In this document: positions 22,967 to 34,200 of the stretch, one piece after another
How positions within the stretch are numbered: the stretch's first letter is position 1
Layout: each line of letters starts with the position of its first letter
Assembly (NCBI GenBank): GCA_029204225.1
Contig: MU832094.1
Coordinates: forward strand, 1 to 64,000
DNA length: 64,000 nucleotides
From: Diphasiastrum complanatum
Lineage: Eukaryota; Streptophyta; Lycopodiopsida; Lycopodiales; Lycopodiaceae
Direction: 5' to 3'
Made by a program: the position numbers and the translations under genes
Notes under the pieces: generated by a model
Seen by the model: only the letters and a program-made list of their open reading frames with translations
The model's database searches: none
Told to the model about the DNA's origin: nothing

Positions 22967-23794
22967 TTGACTTCCTTAAAATCCATAAAAAAACCAAAAA
23001 CACCAAAAATCCTAAAAAAATCCAAAAACACCAGAAACTCATACCCAACTCCAGAAAACACACAACAGTACACAATGGACCAACATATCGATTTTGAAAT
23101 CCCAGAAGATTATCCATACGAGATAAGGTCCCGTACAGTTGAACAAATCCGACATCATAGGTTCTACCGAAGGCGGTCCCAACTCCAAGAGCCATCCACA
23201 AACCCATTCGAGGGACAAGAATCTGATAGAGTTGAGTCCTCACGTGCACGATCCCATTTTTATGGTGTTGAAACATTTCATGCCAGAACACACCTGAATG
23301 GAGCTTCTGCTACCCACAATGCTCATCATGAGAGACGTACACCCAAGTTAGATCTACCTAAGTTTGACGGTAGTGCGGACCCTCAAAGATTTTTGCAAAT
23401 CTTTGAGAATGCATGTGATGTGTATGGCGAAACATCCCCCGATGCTATGGTCCAACTGTTTTCGAACGGACTTCCAAGATGGATTAGACGCGAGCTTAAA
23501 TCCAATGACGAATATATGAGCCTCAAATTAGCTATGTCTGATGCCATCAAGGAGGAAGATGAAGGATCAGATGTTGATGAATCCAGAGAAAGGAGAGCAC
23601 CACGTGCTCCTGTCCATGAGTCAAAGCCGATCGAGGACACCCGAGATCAACTTTGGAAATCCCAGTTGGAGTTGTTTAATAAGCAACACCAACTACAGAT
23701 GGAGAAACTCACCAATGAGTTTCAAACTACCCTGAAGTCTATCCAAAGCAGTATGTCTTGTCAACCAAACACTGCACAAGTACCTTATAGATGA
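22967..23794 (+). CDS. Ty3/gypsy Gag-like protein
   Basis: The 275-codon frame has a basic N-terminus, then RRTPKLDLPKFDGSADPQRFLQIFE, the start of a retrotransposon gag domain (about residues 125-205), with RWIRRELKS. An acidic stretch (EEDEGSDVDE) and a probable coiled coil (QLELFNKQHQLQMEKLTNEF, about residues 228-262) follow. Gag packages element RNA into cytoplasmic particles. The frame stops at 23794, before the zinc knuckles at 23990-24130, so a frameshift separates the two. It may start at an internal ATG such as MDQHIDFEIP (23074). No intact pol follows in the window. Confidence 0.75.
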   Translation: MTSLKSIKKPKTPKILKKSKNTRNSYPTPENTQQYTMDQHIDFEIPEDYPYEIRSRTVEQIRHHRFYRRRSQLQEPSTNPFEGQESDRVESSRARSHFYGVETFHARTHLNGASATHNAHHERRTPKLDLPKFDGSADPQRFLQIFENACDVYGETSPDAMVQLFSNGLPRWIRRELKSNDEYMSLKLAMSDAIKEEDEGSDVDESRERRAPRAPVHESKPIEDTRDQLWKSQLELFNKQHQLQMEKLTNEFQTTLKSIQSSMSCQPNTAQVPYR

Positions 23795-23984
23795 AAATCA
23801 ATATGGTGCCCACACTATTGGGCTACACATCCTGATGATGCTTGTCCTTCATATCAACCTATCCATGCACATACAGTCCAACGATATGAAGAACAACTGT
23901 CACCATCTGGACATTCCTTGACTTATCATGAATACCCACCAGAAAGTCCATAACCATTAGCCATATAAGATGGCTATGCAGTTA

Positions 23985-24545
23985 TACAAGGGCCATTGCA
24001 TACCATATGTTTCATCTGTGGTGAAACTGGCCACTTCATGGTTGATTGTCCAGTCAAGACCATGTACCATGCTGAGTGTCCCAACTGTGTCAAAAAACAT
24101 AGTTTCAAAGACTGTCCGAAACAACCAACTAAGATCCTACCTTCCCGTCATGTCAGTTATGAATCACAATAGGATCCTCACGACAACCACACGAGCACCA
24201 TAGCAGCCAATAGTTAACCCTGCTGCTCAATCGAGAAGTTTCTTGAAAACTTCTACATTACTGCACAATACACCAGTTCCATAATGCAAAAAGACACTAA
24301 TATGAAATGAGTCCTTGTCGAAAGAAAGTGAAACCGATATTCCGTCATTTGCTACAATGTCCAACCAAGAGCAACCTCCACAGGGAATTGACAGTTTTTC
24401 TCCCCTTCTACAACCTCAAACCTATTTGTCTTTCCACATGCTGATAAGATTTCCAATGTGCCAATACTCAATAAATCTAGCATTCGGAAATCCAAATAGA
24501 GATTCGGTTTTGAATCTCTTGTTTAGAGAGGTCCTCAGGACATAG
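23985..24545 (+). pseudogene. Gag zinc-knuckle region and C-terminal remains of the same Ty3 element
   Basis: Around 24008-24050 reads a CX2CX4HX4C knuckle (CFICGETGHFMVDC). About 12 residues later a second Cys/His cluster follows (CPNCVKKHSFKDC, with CX2CX3HX4C spacing). Further remains (24315-24545) have no recognised motif. After 24545 the sequence holds no pol signature, so the element is 3'-truncated or interrupted. 24546-25068 has no recognisable gene. Confidence 0.7.
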
Positions 24546-25068
24546 TACATCAACCATACCTGCATCTCAAGCTATATCTTACAACATCTGCTATCAATGA
24601 TGGTAGATTTGAGTGTCACCAACCATGTCTTGTTTTGACAAGGGCATATCAGAGTAAGTATCATTAATATACAAAACAAAAGGAATGTTGCAATCGTCAA
24701 GGTACATCATCAATGTTGATGAATGCAAGTTTTGTTCGACAAGTGCCATACAGTTCTCACTCTCTGTAACGTTTGTTTATTTCCTTGTTTCTCTTCAGCT
24801 ATTTTGTGTGATTGATTTTTGCATGAGAAATAGCTACTGCACAAGAGTCTTCCGTAGAGCATCTCAAGAACACATTTTCATGCATCTATCCATCTTCGGA
24901 TTCCCTTGTACAATAGTTTAGAATTTTTGAGAAATATGAGAAATCCATCGGACAACGTTGCACTAGCCAACATAAATTGCAAAGTACGAGACTTTTTGTA
25001 TAGTAATCATGCAGCTCATGGACCAGTGCAAACTTGGTTACTTACTGATTGTTGATCCATCCATTTTG

Positions 25069-25371
25069 CTAATTGAAGCTACATTTATAGTTGTGCTCCA
25101 ATTGCCGAACAACGGAATAGTGCCTCTTGTTTTGACCAGAAAATAAATTGATGAAGCAATACTTTTCAAAGGCAGATGTTTCATGCAAATGATCGATGAT
25201 CGTTGATGCTGCCTTTTGTGAACTGGGGATTGTGATGTAATTGCAACTGCATTCGTGCTTCTTATTGGCATTCTTCGCTTTCAATATCCTGCAATATTGA
25301 ATCTCATGATTAGTGAGTTTGCAATACTTACATAGAAGCATCTGATCATTGTGACACAATACTGAACGCAA
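25069..25371 (-). pseudogene. Copia-type gag zinc-knuckle fragment
   Basis: The minus-strand frame of 100 codons includes CKYCKLTNHEIQYCRILKAKN, a CX2CX4HX4C knuckle of the kind found at the end of copia UBN2 gag proteins. The rest (INLFSGQNKRHYSV) has no clear match. It stands alone, without integrase or LTR nearby, so it is probably a fragment. Confidence 0.5.
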
Positions 25372-27443
25372 TAAATTGTATGATCAATTCAGTAAGTAGC
25401 ATGTACAAATCAGAAGAATTGTGAGCACAAAGCAATAACGGATGCAACCGCATACTCCAAACTATCTATGAGTATCTGATTGACTCAGTTTGACACTTTC
25501 GCTAATAAGCATCAAGAGTTTCTAGCAATGCGCTATATTAATCTCCAGGATCATTATGCAAAAAGAGTTGAAGATCTCATTAGAGAGTTAACCTAGAAAG
25601 TAATCAGCTATTTATGCTAGTTTATGAATGTTGTTTAGGCTTATCCTTATCTAGTTAAGCTTCCCGAAAACTAGCTGCAAAAATCTTAGGGAAAGTCGTT
25701 AGCTTCACAACAAGTGAAAACTAGTTTTGTTAACATTTGATAGTTCAAACACCTTCGATTTATTGAATCCAATTGTTAGTTGTTATCGTGTATTTCTGCA
25801 GACTATGTAAAAACATGAGTAAAACTGTAGAACTGGATAGATGAATGAATGTAGATTAACGATCGATTATTTGGATAGTGTTGCATCGATTGTTTGAAAA
25901 AATCCAACAATAATAACATGAAAAAAATGTTTGATTTAACTTGCAACCTAAGCCATGAAACTTTCATTAGTGTTTTTCCCAGTAAAATATGTAAATGGGT
26001 CTCTTGAATTTGATGGAAGTTTCATGGAAATAATGTTCTTCATGTTGCGTCTACCACAAAGCCAAGTTTCAATATTTGATTAGTTCTTAGCTTGGCTAAT
26101 CTTATTCTTAATCATAGATACCTTGGATATCCTTCCATGAATTGTCTTTATTGTTTATAATTGGAGAAAGAGTTGAGATATCAAAGCCTTCTCTCTCTCT
26201 CTCTCTCTCTCTCTCAACTCATTATATTGACACTTTTCTCTCCCTAACCTTATTTGAAAAACCTAATCCTAATTCAAAACCATCACTCTAACTAGGATGC
26301 CATAAATGCTTGTGTGTGTGTAAAATGTGTCATGATTTGTGAAAAATGATTTTTTTGTAGTGTTTTCTCTTTGTAATCTATGATGCTTTGAAAAATATTT
26401 TTTACATGTTAGGGTTTTTCAACCCTAAAAAGTCACATGGGCTCACCATTGATGAGAAATTGTCCTTCCCTCTAGTACAAAGTATACCCTCTGAGTGAGT
26501 GAGTGAGTGAGAGAGAGAGAGAGAGAGAGTGTTGTAAAGCTGACTCAGGTGCACCCAACGTGCCCTGTAAGACTCTAAGGGGTGACACTCCCTAAGGTCC
26601 CAGAGCAAGTTAGAACGTCAAGGACTGAGCCTCCGACCTGTGGCGAGCCAGTCAAGTAGTCACAAGTCATGAGCTAGCTCTGGAGCTCGAGTCATGGCCT
26701 AGTCAGGAAGCAAGTTGATTCTGCCACCGGAACGGCTCCCGGGACCCATGTCTGGGAGCCAGACTGATTCTGCCAGGCTTGTCAGGCTTAATCAGCAAAA
26801 TAAAAACTAAGTCCCAAAAAGCGTGCTTTATCAGAAAGCACTATGTTTCAGAACAGAGGGGGTGCGCCGAATCACAGCAAAACTATAGGGGGAGTCCGGC
26901 AGACAGAAACTTGGGCAGCTCAACAAGCGCCAGGAATCCAGTCGCCAGGTCTCAGCTCCCTCTACCAGCACGAGCCAGGCACAATGCCCAGCACGTGTTG
27001 GTGGCCCCGAGACCGGTCAGTCTATGTATGAATGTAACCTCTTCCAAATCTAATAAAGTTGATCTTTGGGGATGATTACCATTTCGGTTTCGCCTCCGGG
27101 ACTGGTCCAAGTGGAAGGACCCTTACTACAACCTTTTTGTGTCGCTGGCGCCTAAGGGTCCCTGTCATCGACATGGGGCTTGCCGCTATGCCAATTGATC
27201 AGTTTGGCGACCACTATGCCTTGGTTTTCATGTGTGGCTTGTCTTTGCCTTTGGTTACCTTTTGGGGACGGATTCTGAGTTGGCTTTCGGGTTGGTTGGG
27301 ATTCCAGTTTTCTAAAGTCTGAATGGTTAAGCTTGTTACGTTTACGAGTTGGCTTTTACGTAAGTGCATGATGGATGAATGTTAGACTTAAGCGCGTGTT
27401 GGGGAAACCGCTCAAGTCCCAACGCCCTTTGAGACGCCGGCGC

Positions 27444-27479
<36 letters not shown>
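25372..27479. other. No gene recognised; simple repeats and a possible LTR-like block
   Basis: 25372-26189 is AT-rich with nothing identified. (CT)13 lies at 26190-26215, (GAGT)n/(GA)n at 26492-26529 and (GA)n at 27446-27478. From 26530 to about 27060 the base composition becomes balanced to GC-rich, with CCGGAACGGCTCCCGGGACC and an AATAAAG word at 27052. From 27395 comes TGTTGGGGAAACCGCTCAAG. This could be LTR or transposon sequence upstream of the EHD gene, but no TG..CA pair or target duplication was found. Confidence 0.4.
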
Positions 27480-27480
<1 letters not shown>

Positions 27481-28126
27481 TCACCTTTGTGGCACAACAT
27501 GAGTTAAAACTATGCACCCTTAGATTTTGTTATTAAGATGTAGATTTTGACACATATTCATTATAAATACTTCAAAGAAGCTAAAATCCAAGTGGAGAAT
27601 TGTTGGAATCATATATGGCATTTCCTCTTTGGGTACACGGTGCATGTCGTCCCCCACCTAGCCCCTCCCTGCCTCCCATTTGGTTCAGTGCTTATGCAAA
27701 TATGTGCTCGTGTCTTTCTCCAAACGATGCTTTGTCCAGTAAAATCTCTCAGATCTCTCCCTCTTTCTTGGGCTTCCGCGAAGTGTAACGCGTACCGAGG
27801 AAAAAGAAAAGAAAGGGACGCGTACTTTTACTTCCCAATTATATTCTATACTCTCTCGAGAACTGAACTTCAAACATTTTTACTCCTTAGCTTTATGTAG
27901 CGTTGCGTTTGATCTTATAGCCTCATCGTGTCACTCTCTCTATCTATCTATCTATGTCTGTAAATCCATCCTTGTGCAGCAGCAGCACTAGTCGCAATCA
28001 ATTCGTCTCTTGGCATTCATTCGTTCGTTTTTTGATTGGCTAGGGAAGTGGTTGATGATTAGATTTGTTATCAATCAGGAGGTATGTGAGGCTACAGGAT
28101 CGTGATTCCTGCTCGGATCTCTCGAG
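27480..28126 (+). promoter_or_regulatory. Presumed promoter and leader of the EHD gene
   Basis: The region directly upstream of the EHD ATG. A weak TATA-like word, ATTATATTCTATA, lies at 27838-27850. It is followed by CT-rich sequence (TCACTCTCTCTATCTATCTA at 27931-27950), typical of plant leaders. An in-frame TGA at 28103-28105 precedes the ATG, which supports the chosen start. The transcription start is not determined. Confidence 0.4.
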
Positions 28127-28211
28127 ATGGATATACTGGCGATACGATCCAAGAATTACGCTAAGCAGGATGAACATATCTACAAGCGCTGGTTTGATTT
28201 TGCAGATTCTG
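28127..28211 (+). CDS. EHD: EHD exon 1
   Basis: Encodes M1 to S28 plus the first base of codon 29 ([14 protein letters not shown], then [11 protein letters not shown]). It ends TCT G, followed by GTGCGTT. The acceptor that completes the Asp codon is 22.8 kb away at 51019. The exon cuts the EF-hand loop between its first and second acidic positions, which makes the join unmistakable. Confidence 0.88.
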
Positions 28212-31200
28212 GTGCGTTCTTTTCCTTGATTTTCCTTTGCCGCAAAATTTTATTGGGCTTGTTCGTCTAACTGGATTCCTGGATCTCGTTGTACTTTCAA
28301 TGGTGTCATACGTTGCTGGATGGATTGACATTAGGTTAAGAGCAATTGGGAAAAAGTTGCTGTACTATGAGAATGAGGCTGACTATCGCGATCTTGTATC
28401 ATACTTTGCTGGATTGCTTAAGGAAAATATCAGATGTCAACACATGAGATTAATTATTGTTATCACGCATTCTGGAGCGTCATGTGTGATAAGCAAAGAC
28501 CGTTACTGGTCTGTAAGATCAGATTTTAGGTGCGTCACTGGTGAACGCTTCAATTTCATCACCTCAGAATAACGAATTTGCTTGTAAATCGCAGCAGTGC
28601 TGAAGGCCTAATTATTTTGTCGATGCAATATGGCCTGTTTCTACATAAGACTTCTAAGCATATCAGTCGATAAGTATGTCTGAACATCCCAACATCGTAC
28701 TAGTCATTATCGGTGTTCTTTTTCCATGTACATTTTCTCGCAGCAGAAAAGAGTGGCATGGACTTGAAGATGCATGAGATCATGAATGTGGGGATGTACA
28801 GATAAGAATGATTTCCAGCTTTTAAACGTTGCTATAGTAAATAAAAAAGTGACAAGCTGCTGTCTAGACTACTAAAACAGGAGTGTCCATTTGACAGTGA
28901 AGCCAAATAGGAAGCCTGGTGAAAGTTTAGTGCTCTGATTGGGCAATTGATTCAGGAAATCCAATTGTAGAGTGAGTTACTAGTCCTGGATGTTTTATCT
29001 TAGGGCATATTTTTCACTTGGAAGTAGCGATATTTAAAATGTTATAGTCAAATTTTGATTAGACATGCAAAGAGAGCCAAGCTCTTTGTGCATCAGCTTA
29101 GATGACTTACTTGAAGGAGGAGTTGGGCAATCTCATCGTTCGGAGCCTTTGAGTTGTACATTGATTGTTCTTACATAAGAAGTATTTGAGATTGTTTTCT
29201 ATGTTCTCATATAATCACATACTTAGAAGGATAATGCTGAGAGTTTCCACGCAACACAACTTCGTAATACAGGGTAATCTACTCGACTTTGAAGTATACA
29301 AATTTGGAAATTGACCAATTAAACAAGAGCATATGCAACCATTTGTTTAAGTTTTGTAGGCTCCCCTTTAAACAGGTAAAGGCAACCAAGATTGCAAAAG
29401 AGGTAACAGACAAGTTGGAATCGTTCCATGCAATGTTTTTTGATTCATCGATTCGAAATGATTCTAAATCATGATTCATTTTCAAATTGTTGAATCACAA
29501 AAACAATCAGGATAACTTTTTTCAAATCATATCCGTTTCAAATAGAACCTTCACTAATTCAATGCGTAAACCTCTCCCATATTTGATACATTCTAATCTG
29601 CAAATTCTATGAATGTTGTTGAGCTGTTTGTAGTAATTGGTAGTTACTGGATAGTGAGCAAGCAATTACTATTAAGATTAATGTGATGATGATCTACGTA
29701 CCTGTCATGCCCATGACTGGTCTCGGGTAGCGTTGCCACGCCAGGGACCGGTAGACCAACAACCCGTAAGTTAATTGTGACTATAAGGGAATTGGGGCCC
29801 TTATGTGTACATGGTCATAATTAATGGTTGTAGGCCTAAACACATGGTGGTGGAGTTGGTATGGGTCTATCAGTGAGTCATTAGGGAACTGGATGACGTG
29901 GCCCAGATAGGCTGCAAAGGTGTCCAGTGAGGTGTCACAGTGCACTACTAGTGGTGCATGGGCCTTGGAGGGTATAAGTATACCTGCTGGGCTCTCACTA
30001 GTGTATGCTTGATTTTGTGATTGGTAGCTACATGTTGCTGGTGTGACTCCTCTTTCCATGACTCTTATTGATCCATAGCTTGGGGTCTGGATTCGTACGA
30101 TCTAGGTTTGGTTTGGTTGGTTTATCCACCACCCGTTCCCTTGTGTTGTTGCTTTGTATGGTATGCTTAGACTAGAATCCTGTTGTGAGGACTTTATATT
30201 GGTATCAGAGCCAGTCTAAGCAGGATTTACCATTGAAAGTGCTGAGTGGAAATCTCGACGTTTACTCGAGAATCCGACGGAGTAAGCAACAAACGGTGGA
30301 ATTGTGGGATTTTCTTCCCGTTGGAAATATTTTTCGATTTGCAATTGATTGTGTGGTAAGTGCACTACCAGGTTCACAATCGGTTTGTTTTTATGCTTTT
30401 CGAATTGGTTTCTTGGAAGGAATTCCGTGTCAATTCTGTTGTTGCCGATTACTCTGTGGTTAGCATCTTTGTGAAAGCAACAAGTTGCTTTATTGGTTGG
30501 CTGAATTTTTCCCTACAGTCTCTTATTCTTCTTATGAATGGTTACTGTATTTTAAATGCTGTCTGTTGCCTGTTTGGAAGCCGGTTTGGTTTAAATCGGT
30601 GGGAATAGGTTGGAATAGAAGCAAAAATACTCTAACCGGTTGGCTGTTGAGTGTTGGTGTTGTTTGACAGGATTGCAAGGCTGCTTACTGTGAATCACAG
30701 GCTTATGTTTCGTTTTCCAGCAAGCTAACGGTTTGTTTGCAGGATTGTGAGCCTGTAAAGCCATTCCTGAGGATGGTTGGGTTCAGATTAAATGACTATT
30801 TGTGAAAGTAGTTGTTATAGCCTGCAAAACTAGGTTTCTGGAAAATTTTGGCAACATAACGGCTGTTTCCCAAACACAGTGATGCAAACCCTGCAAAATC
30901 TTGTTTTAAAACCGTTGCTTATGCTGGAAACAAGTAAATACAAGTAAAGCTAACTGTAAATCGCTGCAAAGGCATTGGTAATCTGCAAAGAACAGCAGAT
31001 GGGTTGTGTTCTTTGTTTCCTGCAAGTTATAAGTTAAAGAACAGCTGGTAAAACTCAGAAATGTGATGCTTGTAGCTGCTGGAAATCCGCCCTCTGCCTG
31101 CCTGTTAACCTGCATGTTAGAGTTCTGTGAATGAGGCAGCGCGTGCGCGCACGCGCACGCGCACGCGCGCGCGGATTCCTCATCTGCTGCTTGCTGCTTG

Positions 31201-34200
31201 AGCAGGATGAGAAGGCGCGGGTGGGCCGTGAAGGAAGGCCCCAAATGGCCCGATAGTAGGGCCTGAGGAGAGGTGTTTGGAAGGAGGGAAGAGGGGGGGG
31301 GGTAGGTGGCCCCAAACTTAAAAAACTTTTCTTTAGTTAAAACTTTAAGCTATGCATGCAAGGGTAGGTAAGTTGGGGATTGGTGGACATCTTTAACCAA
31401 GGGGAATTTTTTCCTTAAGCAAGGCCCAATTTCAAATTTTGAATTCGTGAAGGGCTGAAATTTTTTTTGCACTTAGTGAATTTCTTGCATGAAAGGTGTT
31501 TTTTCACTTCTAATGAACTGTAAGTTAATTTTTGCAGTTAATTTTTTGAGTTTACAGTTGTTAATGGATTTTTGTTGCATCACCGGTTAATTTCGGTTTT
31601 TTATTGCTCAAGTACCCATTTGCCGATTCATTGGTATAAATTGTTAATGAAAGCGCGTATGGTCTAAAAATTAGTTTTTTGTAGACATTGCTTAATTTAG
31701 CAATTATTACCCGTAATGAATGCGTTAACTGAACGAATTTTTTTTTAATTTTCATTTGGCAAGCAAATGGATACTGATGAAATTTTGGAGGGGGGTGGTA
31801 CCGAGATTCACCCGGCATCACCTGGAAGTGATGGGGGAAATACGGAAATTCAGCCGGCCTCACCCGACAGTGATGACACCCTAGACTCAGAAAAATTATT
31901 GCAAACTTTAGGCAAAGCAGTTTTAGAACTTCATCAGAGCAATAAACAACGGGATAAACAAATGCAAAATCTATTTAATCAACTACAAGCTATTAACTCT
32001 AACAACTTGGGCTACCAGCCGGAAATATTTTCCGGCGATAAAAAATTTAAACTCGCGGAAGTTGTTGAAGACTGGTTAAATCGTTGGACAAGCTATTTTA
32101 GCTTGCACAACGTCCCAGAGGATAAACAAATATCATCGGTTCCATTGTTTTTGGAAGGCAAAGCCTGCGGAATTCCGGAAAGCTTTTGTCACGATAGACG
32201 ATTCCGAGCTGTATATTCGGTTTATCAATTGCAATATGGGCAGCCGAGAACTGGACGGTTCTTGGACTCTTTGGCCAAGGTGCCGCTATTTGATCGTAAG
32301 TTAGCACAGTGGCAATTTATTGCTGGACTGCTAGCTGACTATCAAAATGAATGCAAACGAAATATTCTTAACTCACTAGAAGATGCTATTCGTGTGGCGA
32401 AAGCTTATGATAGTACAGTTGTTGCATCACGGAAAAGCGTGCACGGCCAAACGGCCCTGAAACCCAAGCAAAAAAAATCTAACAAACGTAAGAAGCAGTT
32501 TTTTGACGAACTGGAAGCAGAAGCGTACCAACAGTCAAAGAAGAAGAAGAATAAGTAGAAATTGGTGGTGAAAGACAAAGCACGGTTGGCGGCACTTAAA
32601 CAGAATCTGTGTTTCTTCTGCAATAAACCCGGGCACTTCGGATGCAGGACTATGTTGAGCAGTTGGATTTCCATGTCATGAATCTGGACCGGACTGATGT
32701 AATTTTGGGCTATGAATGGTTTTTTGGCAAATCAGACTCTTTAGAGATAGATTTTAAAAATCATTCTATGGTATTTAAAGATAAGTTTGATCAGATTGTC
32801 TCTATTTCTGGAGAGACCGATGTACTTCCATCGTCGATGATTTCCTCGGCTGAATTAATTGAAAAACTTCATGATTCTGAGTATGAAATCTTTCACTTGC
32901 TTTTGAAATCTCGTATGCATTGTGATGTTGGGGATGTGAATGTGTTTTCACCGAAAATTTCCATTAGGAACAACAGCTTTTGCAAGATTTAAAGCAAGAG
33001 TTTAGTGAAGTTTTTCCGACGCAACTACCTTTTGGACTACCATGTCAGAATTTGTGATACAAATTCTAGATGGAGATACTAGTCCTACTAGCACTCACAC
33101 AAAACCCAAGCATAGAGAGAATTCAGATTTAGTCAATCTCTTTTCTTATTTTTAGTCAGAAGTTAAGGTACCTCTCTTTCAGTTCTGAAGATGACCACTC
33201 CTCAGGGACCTGATCAACCCCCGGAGAGAGGCTTCGACGAACTTGAAACAGAAGCCTTGGCTTACAGGAAAGGGAAGGAACCCATGGAAGTAGAAGAACA
33301 GGAACAGTTCGCCGAAGAACTCGACGAACTGGTTACCAAGGAGCAGTTCCTCCAATTGGTAACAGAAGTGGATGAACTGAAGTTGGCATTAGCCAATTTC
33401 AAGTCCAGTGTGGACGACTCGTTCGCTGAACTCAAAAACTTGATTTTGAGTTCCGCGAAAGGAAGCCTTCCCTCCACTTCTCAGTTATCCCCTTCTCCAC
33501 TTCCATCAGTTTCGGGTGAGACTTTACGATCTCACCCCAGTGTTTTTAAAGATTTAAAGCCTCCTACTTTTAATGGGGACGAGAAGGATAGAAATGCAGA
33601 TATTCTACAAACCTTCCTCAGCAAATGGAAGAACATTCATGCTCTTAAACAGACCCCTGACCATTTGCAAGCAATTGAGGCCAGTCTTTCCTTAGGGCCT
33701 ATGGCCTATAAGTGGTGGTTAAATCTCCAGGAGACTAGGCAGACTCCCCGGTCATGGAAAGCTTTTGAAGAAGCTTTCCTAAGAGAATTTCTAACAGAAA
33801 ATGAACTGGATAGAGCCTGGGAAGCCTGGGAAAGAACAGTAATGGATAAATCCCTCATCCAATATATCTCGCAGTATCGAGAAGCAATTTTAAAGATTAA
33901 AAATATGGATGACTATCAGAAAATCAGGGGATTTGTCCGTGGCCTCAAAGATGAATATAAAGTAGAGGTCCAGAGAAACTCGCCTACTACCCTTGAGCAA
34001 GCTCTCAGATATGCTCAGATCTATGATGATTCAGTGGGTAGGAAGAAGGCGAGACACCAACCACTTTCTGAGCAGCCTTCTCAGAAAGACTTTCAATTTA
34101 AAAAGAAATTTTTAAAAAGAAAGAAAGAAGACAAATTTAAAAGTGAAGCTCCTCAGAAACGCCCTTCACTCATACAACCCTTAAAACCAGATGATTTTGA

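Noticed and set aside
28237..28572. Extra coding exon of EHD right after exon 1
   Set aside because: The frame has no domain similarity, and the phase-correct partner of exon 1 is at 51020, which restores the EF-hand loop.
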